Shown here: positions 1 through 9,241 of the stretch, piece by piece | Layout of the letters: each line of letters opens with the position of its first letter | Numbering within the stretch: the first letter of the stretch is position 1 | Assembly: GCA_937873135.1 (NCBI GenBank) | Contig: CALMVQ010000213.1 | Coordinates: 1 to 64,000, forward strand | Source of the DNA: an uncultured Scytonema sp. | Lineage (GTDB): Bacteria; Cyanobacteriota; Cyanobacteriia; Cyanobacteriales; Nostocaceae | Reading direction: 5' to 3' | DNA length: 64,000 nucleotides | The notes under the pieces: model-generated | Database searches by the model: none | What the model was told of the DNA's origin: nothing | The model's input: the letters and a program-made list of their open reading frames with translations, nothing else | Position numbers and translations under genes: made by a program

Positions 1-182
1 AGAAAGAACCTTATTTTGTAAGGGTTTTAACTATTTCAGATGGGTGGTTTATTTTCGCCGATCTGTACTAGCAATTGCAAACGTTGAGAATAATTGGTTC
101 GGATTTTTCTAGGTAAAACTATATCTGGGTAAAGGTTTCAGTTTTTACATCGAGCGAAAGTGATCAAAGAGGGTGAATTCTA

Positions 183-1457
183 ATGCTTAAATTCTCAAAA
201 TGCTACTCACTGCGCCAAGTTGCGTTCGGTGGTAGAGTGTTTGTTACGACTGCTAGTCTATTTGTACTAAGCTTTTTTGGGTGTAGCTTAACCTGTGCTA
301 AGTTACACAATAGTCCAAAAGCCTTGGTCGATCAAGTCTGGCAAATCGTTAACCACGAATATGTGGATGCTACATTCAATCACGTTGACTGGCAAGCAAC
401 CAGACAAAGCTTGTTGAGCAAAGACTACACTTCCCGAGAACAAGCTTACACTGCCATTCGCGTAGCTTTGAAACAGCTAGGAGATCCCTACACCCGTTTT
501 CTCGATCCCAATCAATATCAAGCTTTGACAGACGAAACCTCTGGGGAAACATCTGGGGTAGGAATTGCGATCGAAATGAACGAGAATAACGGGCGACTCA
601 TAATCGTGAAAGTGCTTGAGAAATCCCCCGCATTCAAGGCAGGCATTAAGATTGGGGATGAGATTCAAGCTATTAATGGCAAATCGATTCAAGGCATAAA
701 AGTAGAAGATGCCTCGAAACTGATGCACGGTAAAGTAGGTGCACCAATCACCCTCAAGATTGAAAGAGCTATGCATCGTAGCTTTAACGTGAAGTTAACC
801 CGTGCGAATTTGGAATTGCCAACAGTCAGCTATACTGTCAAGCCGTCAGATGGAAAGCGCATTGGCTATATCCGTTTAACTGAGTTTAGTGCTACCTCTC
901 CTAATGAAATGCGTCGAGCAATCCAAGCACTCAAAGCCCAACATGTCGATGGGTATCTATTGGATCTACGCGGCGATCCTGGTGGTTTGGTAGATTCAAG
1001 TGTAGCAATTGCTCGGATGTGGTTGGATAATGGTGTGATTGTCCGTGAGGTAGATCGGATCGGGAAAATTGAGGAATTCAAAGCCGAAGGTACCGCACTC
1101 ACTAAACAACCGTTAGTTGTGCTGGTAGATGGCGACTCGGCGAGTGCTAGTGAAATTCTCACTGCTGCTCTCAAAGATAACAACAGAGCAGTGGTTGTTG
1201 GCAGTCAAACCTTTGGCAAAGCCTTAGTGCAAGAAGTTGTTCCGCTCTCAGATGGTTGTGGGTTGGCAGTCACAATAGAACATTACTTTACGCCGAAAGG
1301 CACTGATATTGGTCACAAAGGGATTACGCCTGATGTCAAAATAGACTTAACACAGCCCCAGCAGCAGCAGCTAGAAGCTAACCCTGCTTTGTTTGCCACT
1401 CAATCTGATCCACAATACACGCATGCGATCGCTGTTTTAGGTTTTAACCAAAAATAA
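183..1457 (+). CDS. Carboxyl-terminal processing protease (S41 family)
   Basis: A 424-residue serine protease of the C-terminal processing (Ctp/Tsp) family. In cyanobacteria this family includes CtpA, which trims the C-terminus of photosystem II protein D1, and paralogues with other targets; I cannot tell which paralogue this is. A hydrophobic N-terminal segment (about residues 18-38) should export it to the lumen or periplasm. A PDZ domain (about 110-205) contains SGVGIAIEM and GDEIQAINGKSI. The protease core carries the Ser/Lys dyad: Ser321 in GDSASASE and Lys346 in TFGKALVQE, 25 residues apart as in E. coli Tsp. Length and motifs are complete. It stands alone; no operon partner is seen. 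Confidence 0.93.
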   Translation: MLKFSKCYSLRQVAFGGRVFVTTASLFVLSFFGCSLTCAKLHNSPKALVDQVWQIVNHEYVDATFNHVDWQATRQSLLSKDYTSREQAYTAIRVALKQLGDPYTRFLDPNQYQALTDETSGETSGVGIAIEMNENNGRLIIVKVLEKSPAFKAGIKIGDEIQAINGKSIQGIKVEDASKLMHGKVGAPITLKIERAMHRSFNVKLTRANLELPTVSYTVKPSDGKRIGYIRLTEFSATSPNEMRRAIQALKAQHVDGYLLDLRGDPGGLVDSSVAIARMWLDNGVIVREVDRIGKIEEFKAEGTALTKQPLVVLVDGDSASASEILTAALKDNNRAVVVGSQTFGKALVQEVVPLSDGCGLAVTIEHYFTPKGTDIGHKGITPDVKIDLTQPQQQQLEANPALFATQSDPQYTHAIAVLGFNQK

Positions 1458-1499
1458 GTTGGTTACAATACGGTTCATTTACAGCAATTAGGGTAAATG

Positions 1500-1610
1500 A
1501 ACCGCGTCTTTTTTGTCTCACGCATTCGGCGTACCCCTTCGGGGAAGGAAGCGTGACAAGCAGCGTCTCCTTGAGGAGAAGTCGTTCCCGTTCGCGTGGA
1601 GAGTTCAAAT
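1500..1610. repeat. Short palindromic repeat cluster
   Basis: The 337-base gap after the protease holds nested short palindromes (for example CCCCTTCGGGG and CTCCTTGAGGAG) of the dispersed type common between cyanobacterial genes. A related sequence lies at about 6965-7100 and 35817-35875. A short open frame through it is not convincing as a gene. The remainder, to 1794, is AT-rich and probably holds the promoter of the next gene. Confidence 0.6.
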
Positions 1611-1794
1611 AGGGTTTGCAAGGCAACTGATGACGTTAGTCATACTCAAGATCCTCACTAAAGTTATACGCACATTTGTGACTATTTTCCTGGGTATATA
1701 ATAATTTCTATTTTTACAATTAAGAAGTGTAAATCAAGACCGGTTAGGGTTTAATCGGCTCAAGACAAATGAATTAGTACTTGGAAAGTTCCTT

Positions 1795-2082
1795 ATGAAA
1801 CGTATTATTGTTGGTTCAATACTTTCTCTACCACTAGTGATTGCTGCTTTACCAGCACAAAAAGCATCAGCATTTGAAATTATTCTTAACCCTCATCGCC
1901 CACGCGTATATGTAGAACCCGTATATCCAGCGCCCGTATATTCAGCACCCGTATATCCAGAGCGTGCATATCCAGATAGATTTGCTGAAGAGCGTTATGA
2001 GCGTCGTGTTTGGATTCCTGCCCATTGGGATTATACCCCTTACGGTCGGGAATGGGTTCGAGGTTACTATGACTATAGGTAG
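1795..2082 (+). CDS. Small secreted Tyr/Pro-rich protein
   Basis: A 95-residue protein with a clear signal peptide (residues 1-26, MKRIIVGSILSLPLV then PAQKASA). The mature part is rich in Pro, Tyr, Val and Arg, with three or four degenerate copies of VYPAPVYSAPVYPERAYP, and ends with a motif of the type WIPAHWDYTPYGREWVRG that recurs in short bacterial envelope proteins (a W-x-P-x-H-W pattern). It is probably periplasmic or surface associated. Function unknown. A ribosome-binding site is weak (GGAAAG about 9 bases upstream). Confidence rests on the signal peptide and the motif. Confidence 0.75.
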   Translation: MKRIIVGSILSLPLVIAALPAQKASAFEIILNPHRPRVYVEPVYPAPVYSAPVYPERAYPDRFAEERYERRVWIPAHWDYTPYGREWVRGYYDYR

Positions 2083-2219
2083 CTTTCTTGTGATGATTCC
2101 ATACATCTCCGCTTCGCCATAGATGTGGGCTTCAAAGAAATTAGTTGCGCCTGATATTTAATTTTTCCTTTTCATTTTTCTCACTTACACACACCACACT
2201 CGGAATCATAGACGTGATT

Positions 2220-2702
2220 CGGGGTGTTTTTTTTGGGTGTTTATATGCCGGAGTCATTGCTGTTCCTGTATATCCACCTCGCCGCAATCAGCGGATGACA
2301 CGGTTACAAGCCATTGCAGTAGATGCACAGCCACAGTTCGCACTTACCACTACACCCATCATTGAGTTTATCGAACAGAGCTTTGCAAAAGAACCAGAAT
2401 TGGCTGTTCTGCGTTGCCTAGCTACTAATGATATTGCCGATAACTTGGCAGATGATTGGCAGTCTCTGAATATAAAACCTGACACATTGGCTTTTCTGCA
2501 ATACACTTCCGGCTCGACGGGAACGCCAAAGGGAGTGATGGTAAGCCACAAAAATTTACTACACAATTCTGAATTCATTAAGTCCGCCTTTGAACTCACC
2601 CCAGACAGTATTTCCGTATCGTGGTTGCCCAGTTTTCATGATATGGGACTTCTTGGCGGAATTATCCAGCCTCTATACACTAAAATCAAAGTCAAAGCCT
2701 GA
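2220..2702 (+). pseudogene. Fatty-acyl-AMP ligase (FAAL) fragment
   Basis: An internal fragment of an AMP-forming acyl ligase of the type that starts polyketide or lipopeptide assembly lines. About 150 residues are recognisable: FFGCLYAGVIAVPVYPPRR near the start, the nucleotide-binding core YTSGSTGTPKGVMVSHKNL, and SWLPSFHDMGLLGGIIQPLY at the end. Full enzymes are near 550-600 residues, so both the N-terminal 60 or so residues and the whole C-terminal half are missing. The reading frame itself is open, so the loss was by large deletions, not by scattered stops. It is not expected to be active. Confidence 0.85.
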
Positions 2703-2725
2703 TGCCCCGTTTGAGGCATGTACTT

Positions 2726-3304
2726 ATGACTGCGATCGCTATCAACTTTAATAATATCGTCAAACTAAGCGACGACCAATTTTACCAACTGTGTCGGGAT
2801 AATCCCGATGTCAAATTTGAACGTAATGCTTTTGGAACACTCATTGTCATGCCACCAACGGGAGGAGAAACAGGAAGATGTAATGCCAAACTAACTGCAC
2901 GATTTGTGGTGTGGAACGAACAAACCGAACTTGGTGAAGTCTTTGATTCCTCAACCTGCTTTAAACTTCCTAATGGTCCTGATCGCTCCCCTGATGTATC
3001 CTGGATAAAACTAGAGCGATGGAACGCCCTAAAACCAGAACAACGTGAAAAGTTTCCGACTATCGCTCCAGATTTTGTCTTGGAGTTAATGTCCCCATCC
3101 GACAGTTTGAGCGAAACTCAAGCCAAAATGCTTGAATATATGAATGCAGGTGTAAAATTGGGTTGGCTAATTGATAGAAAAACTCGCTGCGTTGAAATTT
3201 ACCGACAAGGGCAACCAAAAGAAATATTAGAGTCCCCTACAAGCTTATCTGGGGAATATATATTACCTGGTTTTGTTTTAGATTTACGCCTTGTGTGGAG
3301 TTAA
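2726..3304 (+). CDS. Uma2 family endonuclease-like protein (DUF820)
   Basis: A 192-residue protein of the Uma2/DUF820 family, a PD-(D/E)XK nuclease fold greatly expanded in cyanobacteria, with no settled cellular role. Expected core residues are visible: Asp in RSPDVSWIK, Glu in PDFVLELMSPSD, and the following QAKMLEYMNAGVKLGWLID. Two starts are possible, the ATG at 2702, which overlaps the stop of the preceding fossil, and the ATG at 2726. I chose 2726 because the protein then begins MTAIAINFNNIVKLSDDQF as in other members and a GAGG lies upstream. It appears intact. Confidence 0.85.
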   Translation: MTAIAINFNNIVKLSDDQFYQLCRDNPDVKFERNAFGTLIVMPPTGGETGRCNAKLTARFVVWNEQTELGEVFDSSTCFKLPNGPDRSPDVSWIKLERWNALKPEQREKFPTIAPDFVLELMSPSDSLSETQAKMLEYMNAGVKLGWLIDRKTRCVEIYRQGQPKEILESPTSLSGEYILPGFVLDLRLVWS

Positions 3305-3420
3305 AAGATTATTAATTCTCTATAAGTTGAGCAATCTTCCTCTCAAACTGCCACAATAGTCAGAAATGGGGTTTTTGATCGATTAAGCTAAAATAAACTT
3401 AACGCTTTCTGGTTGTCCTC

Positions 3421-5262
3421 GTGTCTGAATCTCTCCCACTGCGCGAAAAGTATCTTGCTTTCATCGACGAAATTGTTCAAAACACCCTGAAGGGTAAAGT
3501 TAGCTCTCAAGAGCAAGTGTATCAAATGTTACTAAAGAGCGTAACAACCGATACAGGAGAGGTTTTTGAGATGGCTTTGAGCGATCGCACTCACTTTACC
3601 CAGCAGCAAGTCAACACCGAAAAAGATGAACTCAAGCAAGCGAAAGCAACCCGCAGTTTGAGAGCATTAAAAACGATTCAAAGTCAGTGGCAACGTGCTC
3701 AAGAGCAAAATAAAGCTAATTATGCGCTCGGGGACGCAATGAAAGAGATTACGACAGCAGCATCGGATGAACGTCTGGCGGCATTCATACGTGTCAGCGA
3801 TCCGAACCGCCAGTATCCGTTGAATTTCCAACAGTTTCAGCAGTTGTCAAAATCTTTACAGCAATTTGCTCAAGCAAATTCTGATTTTGAGCAAATATCA
3901 CAAGGCATTACTCGCGGTTTGACGGATTGGCAGCGCATTCAAGATCACTTGGTGAGTTGGATGTACGAGCAAAATCGGGAAACGCTGGGATTTGGTGGTG
4001 TACCAGGAGAAAAAGGCCCTTGGGCAACTTGGGCAAAACAAGTCAATAGTGAATTACCATCTGCACTGTTCCGTACCTTAGCACTTGAGCAATCTGCTTT
4101 TGATTTTGTCCGCCAACGCACTATCACCCTAAGTGATTGGGTGGAAATAGAACTAATTTTACAGTACTTGCAACGCGGTTTGGTCAATTGGTACGACCAA
4201 CAGCCTTACAACGTCAAAGCAGGCTCGAACTTGTCGATTTCAACTTTTTTAACCTTTGCAGTGATCTGGAGCCAGTTGGCAAGTGGTTTGGGTGAAGATA
4301 CGGCTTACGGTAAAGCATCTTCCCAAGTTATGTTGCAAATATTACGCAACTTTTCTCAAAGAGAGTATTTCCCCTTGTACGGAGGGATTTTCGCTTCTTT
4401 TTCCGGCAGCTATTTGCGCGATGCACTAAATTATCTAGATGAACCGTTGCTCAGGGTGGAAAAAACTCAAGAAAAAGCACGGATTTTGACACTTTTAGGT
4501 TACTCTCAACGCGCTTTGGGGCAATACAATCGCTCAATTGAGTTTCATGAGCAAGCGTTGGATATTGCCCGGAATTCAGGCGATCGCGCTTGTGAAATTG
4601 CCAATCTCAACCACCTCAGCCGTACCTATGTAGAAAGAGAAAATTATGCAGAGGCAATTAATTACAGCCAACGCGCCTTGATATTGAGTCGGCAAGCAGG
4701 CGATCGCACCGGAGAAGCCAATGCACTGGCAAATTTAGGCTACAGCGAAGTCATGCAAGCGCAGCAGCTTGAACAAGTTGAACCAGAAGTCTATGAAATG
4801 CCAATTAACTATTTGCAACAAGGTTTAACATTATCAGAACGATTGGGAGATATTCAAAGTAAAGCTTTGTGTGTTAGCAGTTTGGGGATTGCTTACCAAG
4901 TTATTGGAGAAATGCAAACAGCGATCGCCTATTTAGAAGACAGCTTTAAAAGTGCGCAAATTTCTGGTGACTTGTATCTTCAAGGTTTGAACTTGGCTAA
5001 TTTAGCTGAAGCTTACTATCAGTTACAAAATCAGGAACAAGCCATTTACACAGGTTGTTTGGGGATGTATTTATTAAACCAAATTGCCTCCGATAAGTGG
5101 CGCAAACCAGCAGGTTTTCTCACGATTGTACAGGGACAAATCGGCGGAGAAGCTTTCCAAAAAATATTGCAGCAACATCGTAGCCGAATCATAGCTGTGA
5201 TTGGCGTAGATGGATATGACTACATTCCGCAACTATTGGAACAGTATCAGCAAAGTTTGTAG
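3421..5262 (+). CDS. TPR-repeat protein
   Basis: A 613-residue soluble protein with a GTG start. The N-terminal half (about 1-345) is helical, matches nothing I recognise by name, and includes an unusual aromatic region with LGFGGVPGEKGPWATWAK. The second half holds tetratricopeptide repeats (about 350-560), for example GYSQRALGQYNRSIEFHEQALDIA as the first clear unit, followed by three or four more. No signal peptide or membrane segment is seen. TPR proteins normally act as interaction scaffolds; the specific partner is unknown. No adjacent gene suggests an operon. Confidence 0.8.
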   Translation: MSESLPLREKYLAFIDEIVQNTLKGKVSSQEQVYQMLLKSVTTDTGEVFEMALSDRTHFTQQQVNTEKDELKQAKATRSLRALKTIQSQWQRAQEQNKANYALGDAMKEITTAASDERLAAFIRVSDPNRQYPLNFQQFQQLSKSLQQFAQANSDFEQISQGITRGLTDWQRIQDHLVSWMYEQNRETLGFGGVPGEKGPWATWAKQVNSELPSALFRTLALEQSAFDFVRQRTITLSDWVEIELILQYLQRGLVNWYDQQPYNVKAGSNLSISTFLTFAVIWSQLASGLGEDTAYGKASSQVMLQILRNFSQREYFPLYGGIFASFSGSYLRDALNYLDEPLLRVEKTQEKARILTLLGYSQRALGQYNRSIEFHEQALDIARNSGDRACEIANLNHLSRTYVERENYAEAINYSQRALILSRQAGDRTGEANALANLGYSEVMQAQQLEQVEPEVYEMPINYLQQGLTLSERLGDIQSKALCVSSLGIAYQVIGEMQTAIAYLEDSFKSAQISGDLYLQGLNLANLAEAYYQLQNQEQAIYTGCLGMYLLNQIASDKWRKPAGFLTIVQGQIGGEAFQKILQQHRSRIIAVIGVDGYDYIPQLLEQYQQSL

Positions 5263-5499
5263 TTCTTTAGTCAGTATTCAGCCGTTAGCAAAGTGGTGTA
5301 ACGACAATAAACAGTTTAGCTGGCAGGATCAGGAAAAATGATGAGCCAACTCCCAATTGCTAAAAGTAAACGCATCTTCAAATTCCGTGTATTTTGATTA
5401 TTAAAAGTTACATTTATACTGATATTTATTTTATAAGTTGTGCGAAAATTAAGATAGATTAATAATTTCGTCAATATAGGCTAAGAACCAAAGGTTGAG

Positions 5500-6351
5500 G
5501 TGAGCATTGTGGTCATTCTTGATAAAGATTTAATCAGCAAAGCAGTAGAAAGTAATGTGGATAACATAATTCACAAACAACTGGAATCAATAAAATGTGA
5601 GTTAGATGAAAAATATCAACAAGATTCATTAGCAGGAAAGACTGTTGACGATATAAGAAAAATTCAATGTATTGTTGATGATGCAAAAAGAATTAGTTTC
5701 AGCAATGAATTGCTTCTAGATGAAAGAATAAAAGAAGTTTTAAACAAAATAAAAGAAGCAATTTCCAAAATTAGTGAATTTGATAAAGAACAACAAAAAA
5801 CACTACCCGATAAGGTTTTTCAAGATTTAAATAAGATTTTACACTCTTGTCAAGAAAAGCTGGAATCACTTAGAAAAAAACTAGAATCTATTAGAAATTC
5901 TCTGACTCCCATTACCACAATAACCAAAAAAATTGAAGAAAGTAGCAGTAAGAGAGTATTTCAAGATTGGGCAGAAACAATTGAGGTATTTGCAGAAGGA
6001 TTAGAAGAACTATTTGAAGTATCTTCAGAGATTCCTCTCGGAATCATCGAGGATTTTGCCAAAAACTTACTATTAATAACTGCTAAAAAAAGTCAGATAA
6101 CTACACGCAAGGATGAATATAGAAGAAGACTTAAATACGCTGCTAAGTTCATACTCGGCTTAGTTAGAGAAAAGAGGTATGAATCTCTAAATGAAAATAG
6201 TGCAGAAGCAAAAGCAGTAAAAAGACTCGAAAATACTGAGGAAATAGAGTGGGTGACTGTATTAGAACCTGAACAACCTATTAATATAGATAAAATTAAT
6301 ACAAGGTTGAAAAAACGTGGGTACAACATCCAAATTTTATGTGAAGACTGA
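5500..6351 (+). CDS. Coiled-coil protein upstream of RelE-like gene
   Basis: A 283-residue, strongly charged (Lys/Glu-rich), helical protein, probably a long coiled coil over most of residues 15-230 (runs such as KLESLRKKLESIRNSL). It starts with GTG, preceded by AGGTTGAGG. No signal peptide or membrane segment. The A+T content is clearly higher than in neighbouring housekeeping genes, which suggests recent acquisition. Its 3' end overlaps the next, RelE-like gene by 35 bases, so the two are likely co-translated. Such an overlap is typical of toxin-antitoxin pairs, but this protein is much larger than a usual antitoxin. Family not recognised. Confidence 0.7.
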   Translation: MSIVVILDKDLISKAVESNVDNIIHKQLESIKCELDEKYQQDSLAGKTVDDIRKIQCIVDDAKRISFSNELLLDERIKEVLNKIKEAISKISEFDKEQQKTLPDKVFQDLNKILHSCQEKLESLRKKLESIRNSLTPITTITKKIEESSSKRVFQDWAETIEVFAEGLEELFEVSSEIPLGIIEDFAKNLLLITAKKSQITTRKDEYRRRLKYAAKFILGLVREKRYESLNENSAEAKAVKRLENTEEIEWVTVLEPEQPINIDKINTRLKKRGYNIQILCED

Positions 6352-6661
6352 TCCCAAGGTTAAGAGTGAAGATCTACCACAACTGTCTAAAGAATTACAA
6401 GATGACTTTTGGGAAATCTTCGTAACAATTTTGAGTTTAGATCCATACGGATGTAAGGGTTTTGGCAACCACGACCTACTAAGAGAATTGCAGGGGTGCA
6501 GAGCGCTAGAATTTGAGGAAGAAATAGACGGATATATAGATGTTTATCGGCTAGTTTACCGAATTACAGATACACCTAAAAATAAAACTGTCGAAATAGT
6601 CAGCATTGGTTTGCATGACTCTGCTTATGACAGAGCTCATCAAAGAATAAAGAAGAGGTAA
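6317..6661 (+). CDS. RelE/ParE-superfamily toxin-like protein
   Basis: A 114-residue basic protein with the length and pattern of the RelE/ParE/HigB fold: an N-terminal helical hairpin (LSKELQDDFWEIFVTIL), then strands including ALEFEEEIDGYIDVYRLVYRI and VEIVSIGLHDSAYDRAHQR at the end. Family members usually cleave mRNA at the ribosome or poison gyrase; which applies here is not visible. It starts with GTG inside the 3' end of the coiled-coil gene (35-base overlap) and has no separate ribosome-binding site, so it probably depends on translation of that gene. Confidence 0.65.
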   Translation: MGTTSKFYVKTDPKVKSEDLPQLSKELQDDFWEIFVTILSLDPYGCKGFGNHDLLRELQGCRALEFEEEIDGYIDVYRLVYRITDTPKNKTVEIVSIGLHDSAYDRAHQRIKKR

Positions 6662-6864
6662 AGAAAATATCAGAAAAGTCTATGTTGGCGAGACTGAATC
6701 CATGTAGAAAATCATGTTCCAGCATCAGCTTTTGGAAGGAACAAGAAACTACTGAGGCTGGTGATCGCAGGCTTGCACAACTAGTAACCCACCCACACGC
6801 CCTCGCGCATTGTCACATAACCAATTTTGAAAGGTTGAAGATTTGGGATTGGCGTAGACGCTCT

Positions 6865-6956
6865 TATACCATTTCACGAAAATCTTGATACAATTCGCTC
6901 AAGAACTGCTCCCCCTGCAAGCCTAAATGTATCAACTTTAAAGTGAAACGGTATTA
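6865..6956. repeat. Inverted-repeat element, about 92 bp
   Basis: The ends TATACCATTTCAC (6865-6877) and GTGAAACGGTATTA (6943-6956) are inverted copies with one mismatch over 11-13 bases; inner parts (TTGATACA and TGTATCAA) are also inverted. Size and structure suit a small non-coding MITE-like element. The rest of the gap to 7182 is filled at about 6958-7110 by dispersed palindromic repeats (for example CTCTCCTAAGGGGAGACG). Confidence 0.55.
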
Positions 6957-7182
6957 GCGGTGAGGCAGCGCTACAGGAAGGTTAGCCTGACCTACTACAC
7001 TGCGGGACTACGTTAGCGACGTTCGTAGCGTCACCCGATAGCGTTAGCGAGTCCTCTCCTAAGGGGAGACGCCAAGGGCGAACGAGCGTCAGGGCTTGCC
7101 GTGGGCATCACCAATTAAAAAGCGTATCGCCGCAATGAATTGCAGGAGTACATTGTTTGGCAGATTTTTAAAGTCAATGGGA

Positions 7183-7908
7183 TTATAAGGAGGTGAGTTG
7201 ATAGCAAGAACTGGAATTATAACAAGCGATCGCCTCCCAATTCATCACATCCTCTAACAAGGTTTGATATCCTAGTGCATTAGGGTGAAGACCGTCATTG
7301 CTGATGCGTTGAAGTCGCCAAGATTCACTGCACTCCATCCATTTTTGAAAAACATCTAGATAGGGAATTCCGTGTCTTTGGCAGGCAAGTCTAGTAACTT
7401 CTTTGTAACGGTACTGGTCAGTATGATTATAGTATAAGCAATCTAGAAACGGCATTTTAGCTTCATCAACTGGTACCATTCCCACAAATACTACTGGACA
7501 AAGTTGCTGTGCTTGTGCTAATAAAGCAGCAATTTGCGACTCGAAAACGTTTAATTCTGTATAATTTCTGCCATTGAGACGACCTACCCTTGCTGAATCG
7601 TTCACGCCAACAGACAGAATAATTAAGTCGGGAACGCGATTTCGCAGTTCGCCGCGATGACGAAATTCAACTTCCAATCTTTGCGCTACTTGCTGGATGC
7701 GATCGCCTCGTACTCCCAAATTATAAAGTACATGACCTGCACTATCCGGTAACATCCACCACCGCCGCAGTCGTTCAACCCAACCACCTCCATCTGGATC
7801 GCCAAATCCATAAATTAAACTATCCCCCAAGGCGATAATTTTTAACGGCTGACAATGTTTGGGTACATGAGATAGATGTGTTGATGAAGGTGGCACTGAT
7901 GTCTGCAT
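7183..7908 (-). CDS. SGNH/GDSL hydrolase
   Basis: A 241-residue esterase/lipase-like protein. All SGNH blocks are present: nucleophile Ser in IIALGDSLIYGFG (about residue 31), Gly in YNLGVRGDRI, Asn in LSVGVNDSARVG, and the Asp-His pair in NDGLHPNALGYQ near residue 210. No signal peptide is apparent, so it is probably cytoplasmic. The family cleaves acyl esters or thioesters; the natural substrate is not visible. It is transcribed away from the gene at 8053, sharing a 144-base divergent promoter region. Confidence 0.88.
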   Translation of the reverse strand: MQTSVPPSSTHLSHVPKHCQPLKIIALGDSLIYGFGDPDGGGWVERLRRWWMLPDSAGHVLYNLGVRGDRIQQVAQRLEVEFRHRGELRNRVPDLIILSVGVNDSARVGRLNGRNYTELNVFESQIAALLAQAQQLCPVVFVGMVPVDEAKMPFLDCLYYNHTDQYRYKEVTRLACQRHGIPYLDVFQKWMECSESWRLQRISNDGLHPNALGYQTLLEDVMNWEAIACYNSSSCYQLTSL

Positions 7909-8052
7909 CTTTAGAGTTTAGATTTATTTAGATCTTTCAAAAATTCTACACATTTCTATACCATTAATTAGTATTGTCTTAACTTTTTCTTTGGTCTTCC
8001 TGCTTGAGAAGCTGTAATTAAGGATACAAGTCAAACGTAGAGCAAGATTGAT

Positions 8053-8610
8053 GTGGAAGGTGATAGCTCAGCGTCGCACTCACAAATGCAACTAGATGAT
8101 CTGATGCAACAAAAAGCTGTCTCAGTACTAGTTTGGCTGAAAAACATAGAGTCAGATTTTATAAAACCGCCTTTTGGATTTAATTGGTTAGGCTTGGCTG
8201 AGGCAGCAACCTTTGAAGCCCAATCAGCATCAGATCTTGTATGGGCAGGGGTGGCGATTTCAGTTTATGAGCGATTGGCAGCCGAGGCGAACAGTAGCAC
8301 TCAAGAGTCCTTGATCATTTCTGCAATGTTGCTGCGAGTATCTATGATAGCACGATTCGGGTCAGTTCCTGGTCATCTAGTTCTCGATATAGACCAGATT
8401 ATGCGCTGGTTCTGCACTCAGCAGATGATGTCTTGGGATTCCGTTGCCGAAAAGGCAGCTAATTGGCGCTCGTGCAATATAGAAGAAATTCGGGAGTTGA
8501 GACGAATCAAAAATCGTTTAAGAGTCATCTCAATGTTAGCTGAGAGTCACAAGTATATCTTGAACCCAGAACTTAATAATTGGCTTTCTCTAAGGGACAA
8601 ACTACCATAG
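8053..8610 (+). CDS. Hypothetical protein
   Basis: A 185-residue, mostly helical protein of unknown family, with several Trp residues and a fairly conserved-looking core (GFNWLGLAEAATFEAQSA). It begins at GTG; the ATG two bases earlier is in another frame. No signal peptide or membrane segment. No partner gene is evident: the next gene is on the other strand. Confidence 0.55.
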   Translation: MEGDSSASHSQMQLDDLMQQKAVSVLVWLKNIESDFIKPPFGFNWLGLAEAATFEAQSASDLVWAGVAISVYERLAAEANSSTQESLIISAMLLRVSMIARFGSVPGHLVLDIDQIMRWFCTQQMMSWDSVAEKAANWRSCNIEEIRELRRIKNRLRVISMLAESHKYILNPELNNWLSLRDKLP

Positions 8611-8792
8611 AAAATACGGTATAGTGGGTTTCGTGATTGTGATGGTACACCACATTGTATAGCAACAGCCTTGGCGGTTTGGGCATAAACACAGATGTAG
8701 TCCCTTTCCTTTTTTTACGGAATGCGATCCGGATGTGCCGTACCAACCCTGTTGACTTAAAAAATGGTAAGTACATAGCAAAGACCGTTGTT

Positions 8793-9074
8793 TTATCTGT
8801 ATCTGTATCTGTATCTATGCCTATCCTCGTAACGTTCGTGTCTGCGCCGTTCGTGACGATAACGCTCGCGTTCGCGTCGTCGTTCACGTTCACGTTCACG
8901 TTCTCGCCGTGATCGTGAATTACCGAAGTTTAAGATAAGTTGGGCATGAAGATTGCTGGATACTTGCTTGCTCGCGGGACTGGGATCAGAATTTGCGGTA
9001 TTCATGGCTCTAGATGGCTGTACGATAGTGATGGTCGTAACAATGGTCATCAATAGCGGAATTACTTTCAACAT
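8793..9074 (-). CDS. Secreted Arg/Glu/Tyr low-complexity protein
   Basis: A 93-residue protein. Residues 1-23 are a signal peptide (MLKVIPLLMTIVTTITIV, cleavage likely after PSRA). After a short linker, residues 54-93 are almost only Arg, Glu, His and Tyr: first RE alternation, then RHERRRHERYEDRH, and finally an RY repeat to the stop. The DNA is correspondingly repetitive (hexamer repeats at about 8797-8820 and 8885-8905). An AGGAGA ribosome-binding site lies 7 bases before the ATG, which supports translation of this strand over the competing plus-strand frame. Function unknown; a highly charged periplasmic or extracellular peptide. Confidence 0.65.
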   Translation of the reverse strand: MLKVIPLLMTIVTTITIVQPSRAMNTANSDPSPASKQVSSNLHAQLILNFGNSRSRRERERERERRRERERYRHERRRHERYEDRHRYRYRYR

Positions 9075-9241
9075 TTAGTTCTCCTGATTTATTGATTTGA
9101 GGTTGAGCGCGGCAATGAGTTATCCTCCAAGATCGGACTCTAGAGTCAGAACTAATTGTTAATGATAAAAATGCATTTGTATCTGTGCCTCCCTAAAAGG
9201 TCGTAGACGCTTGCAATGGGGTATTAATACCATTGGAACAG

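Noticed and set aside
1513-1701. 62-residue frame
   Set aside because: Made of dispersed palindromic repeats, without family resemblance or a good ribosome-binding site.
6682-6888. 68-residue frame
   Set aside because: Runs into the inverted-repeat element and has no protein-like pattern.
8655-8912. Plus-strand frame of 85 residues
   Set aside because: It is the shadow of the Arg/Glu/Tyr protein on the other strand; only the minus strand has a ribosome-binding site and signal peptide.
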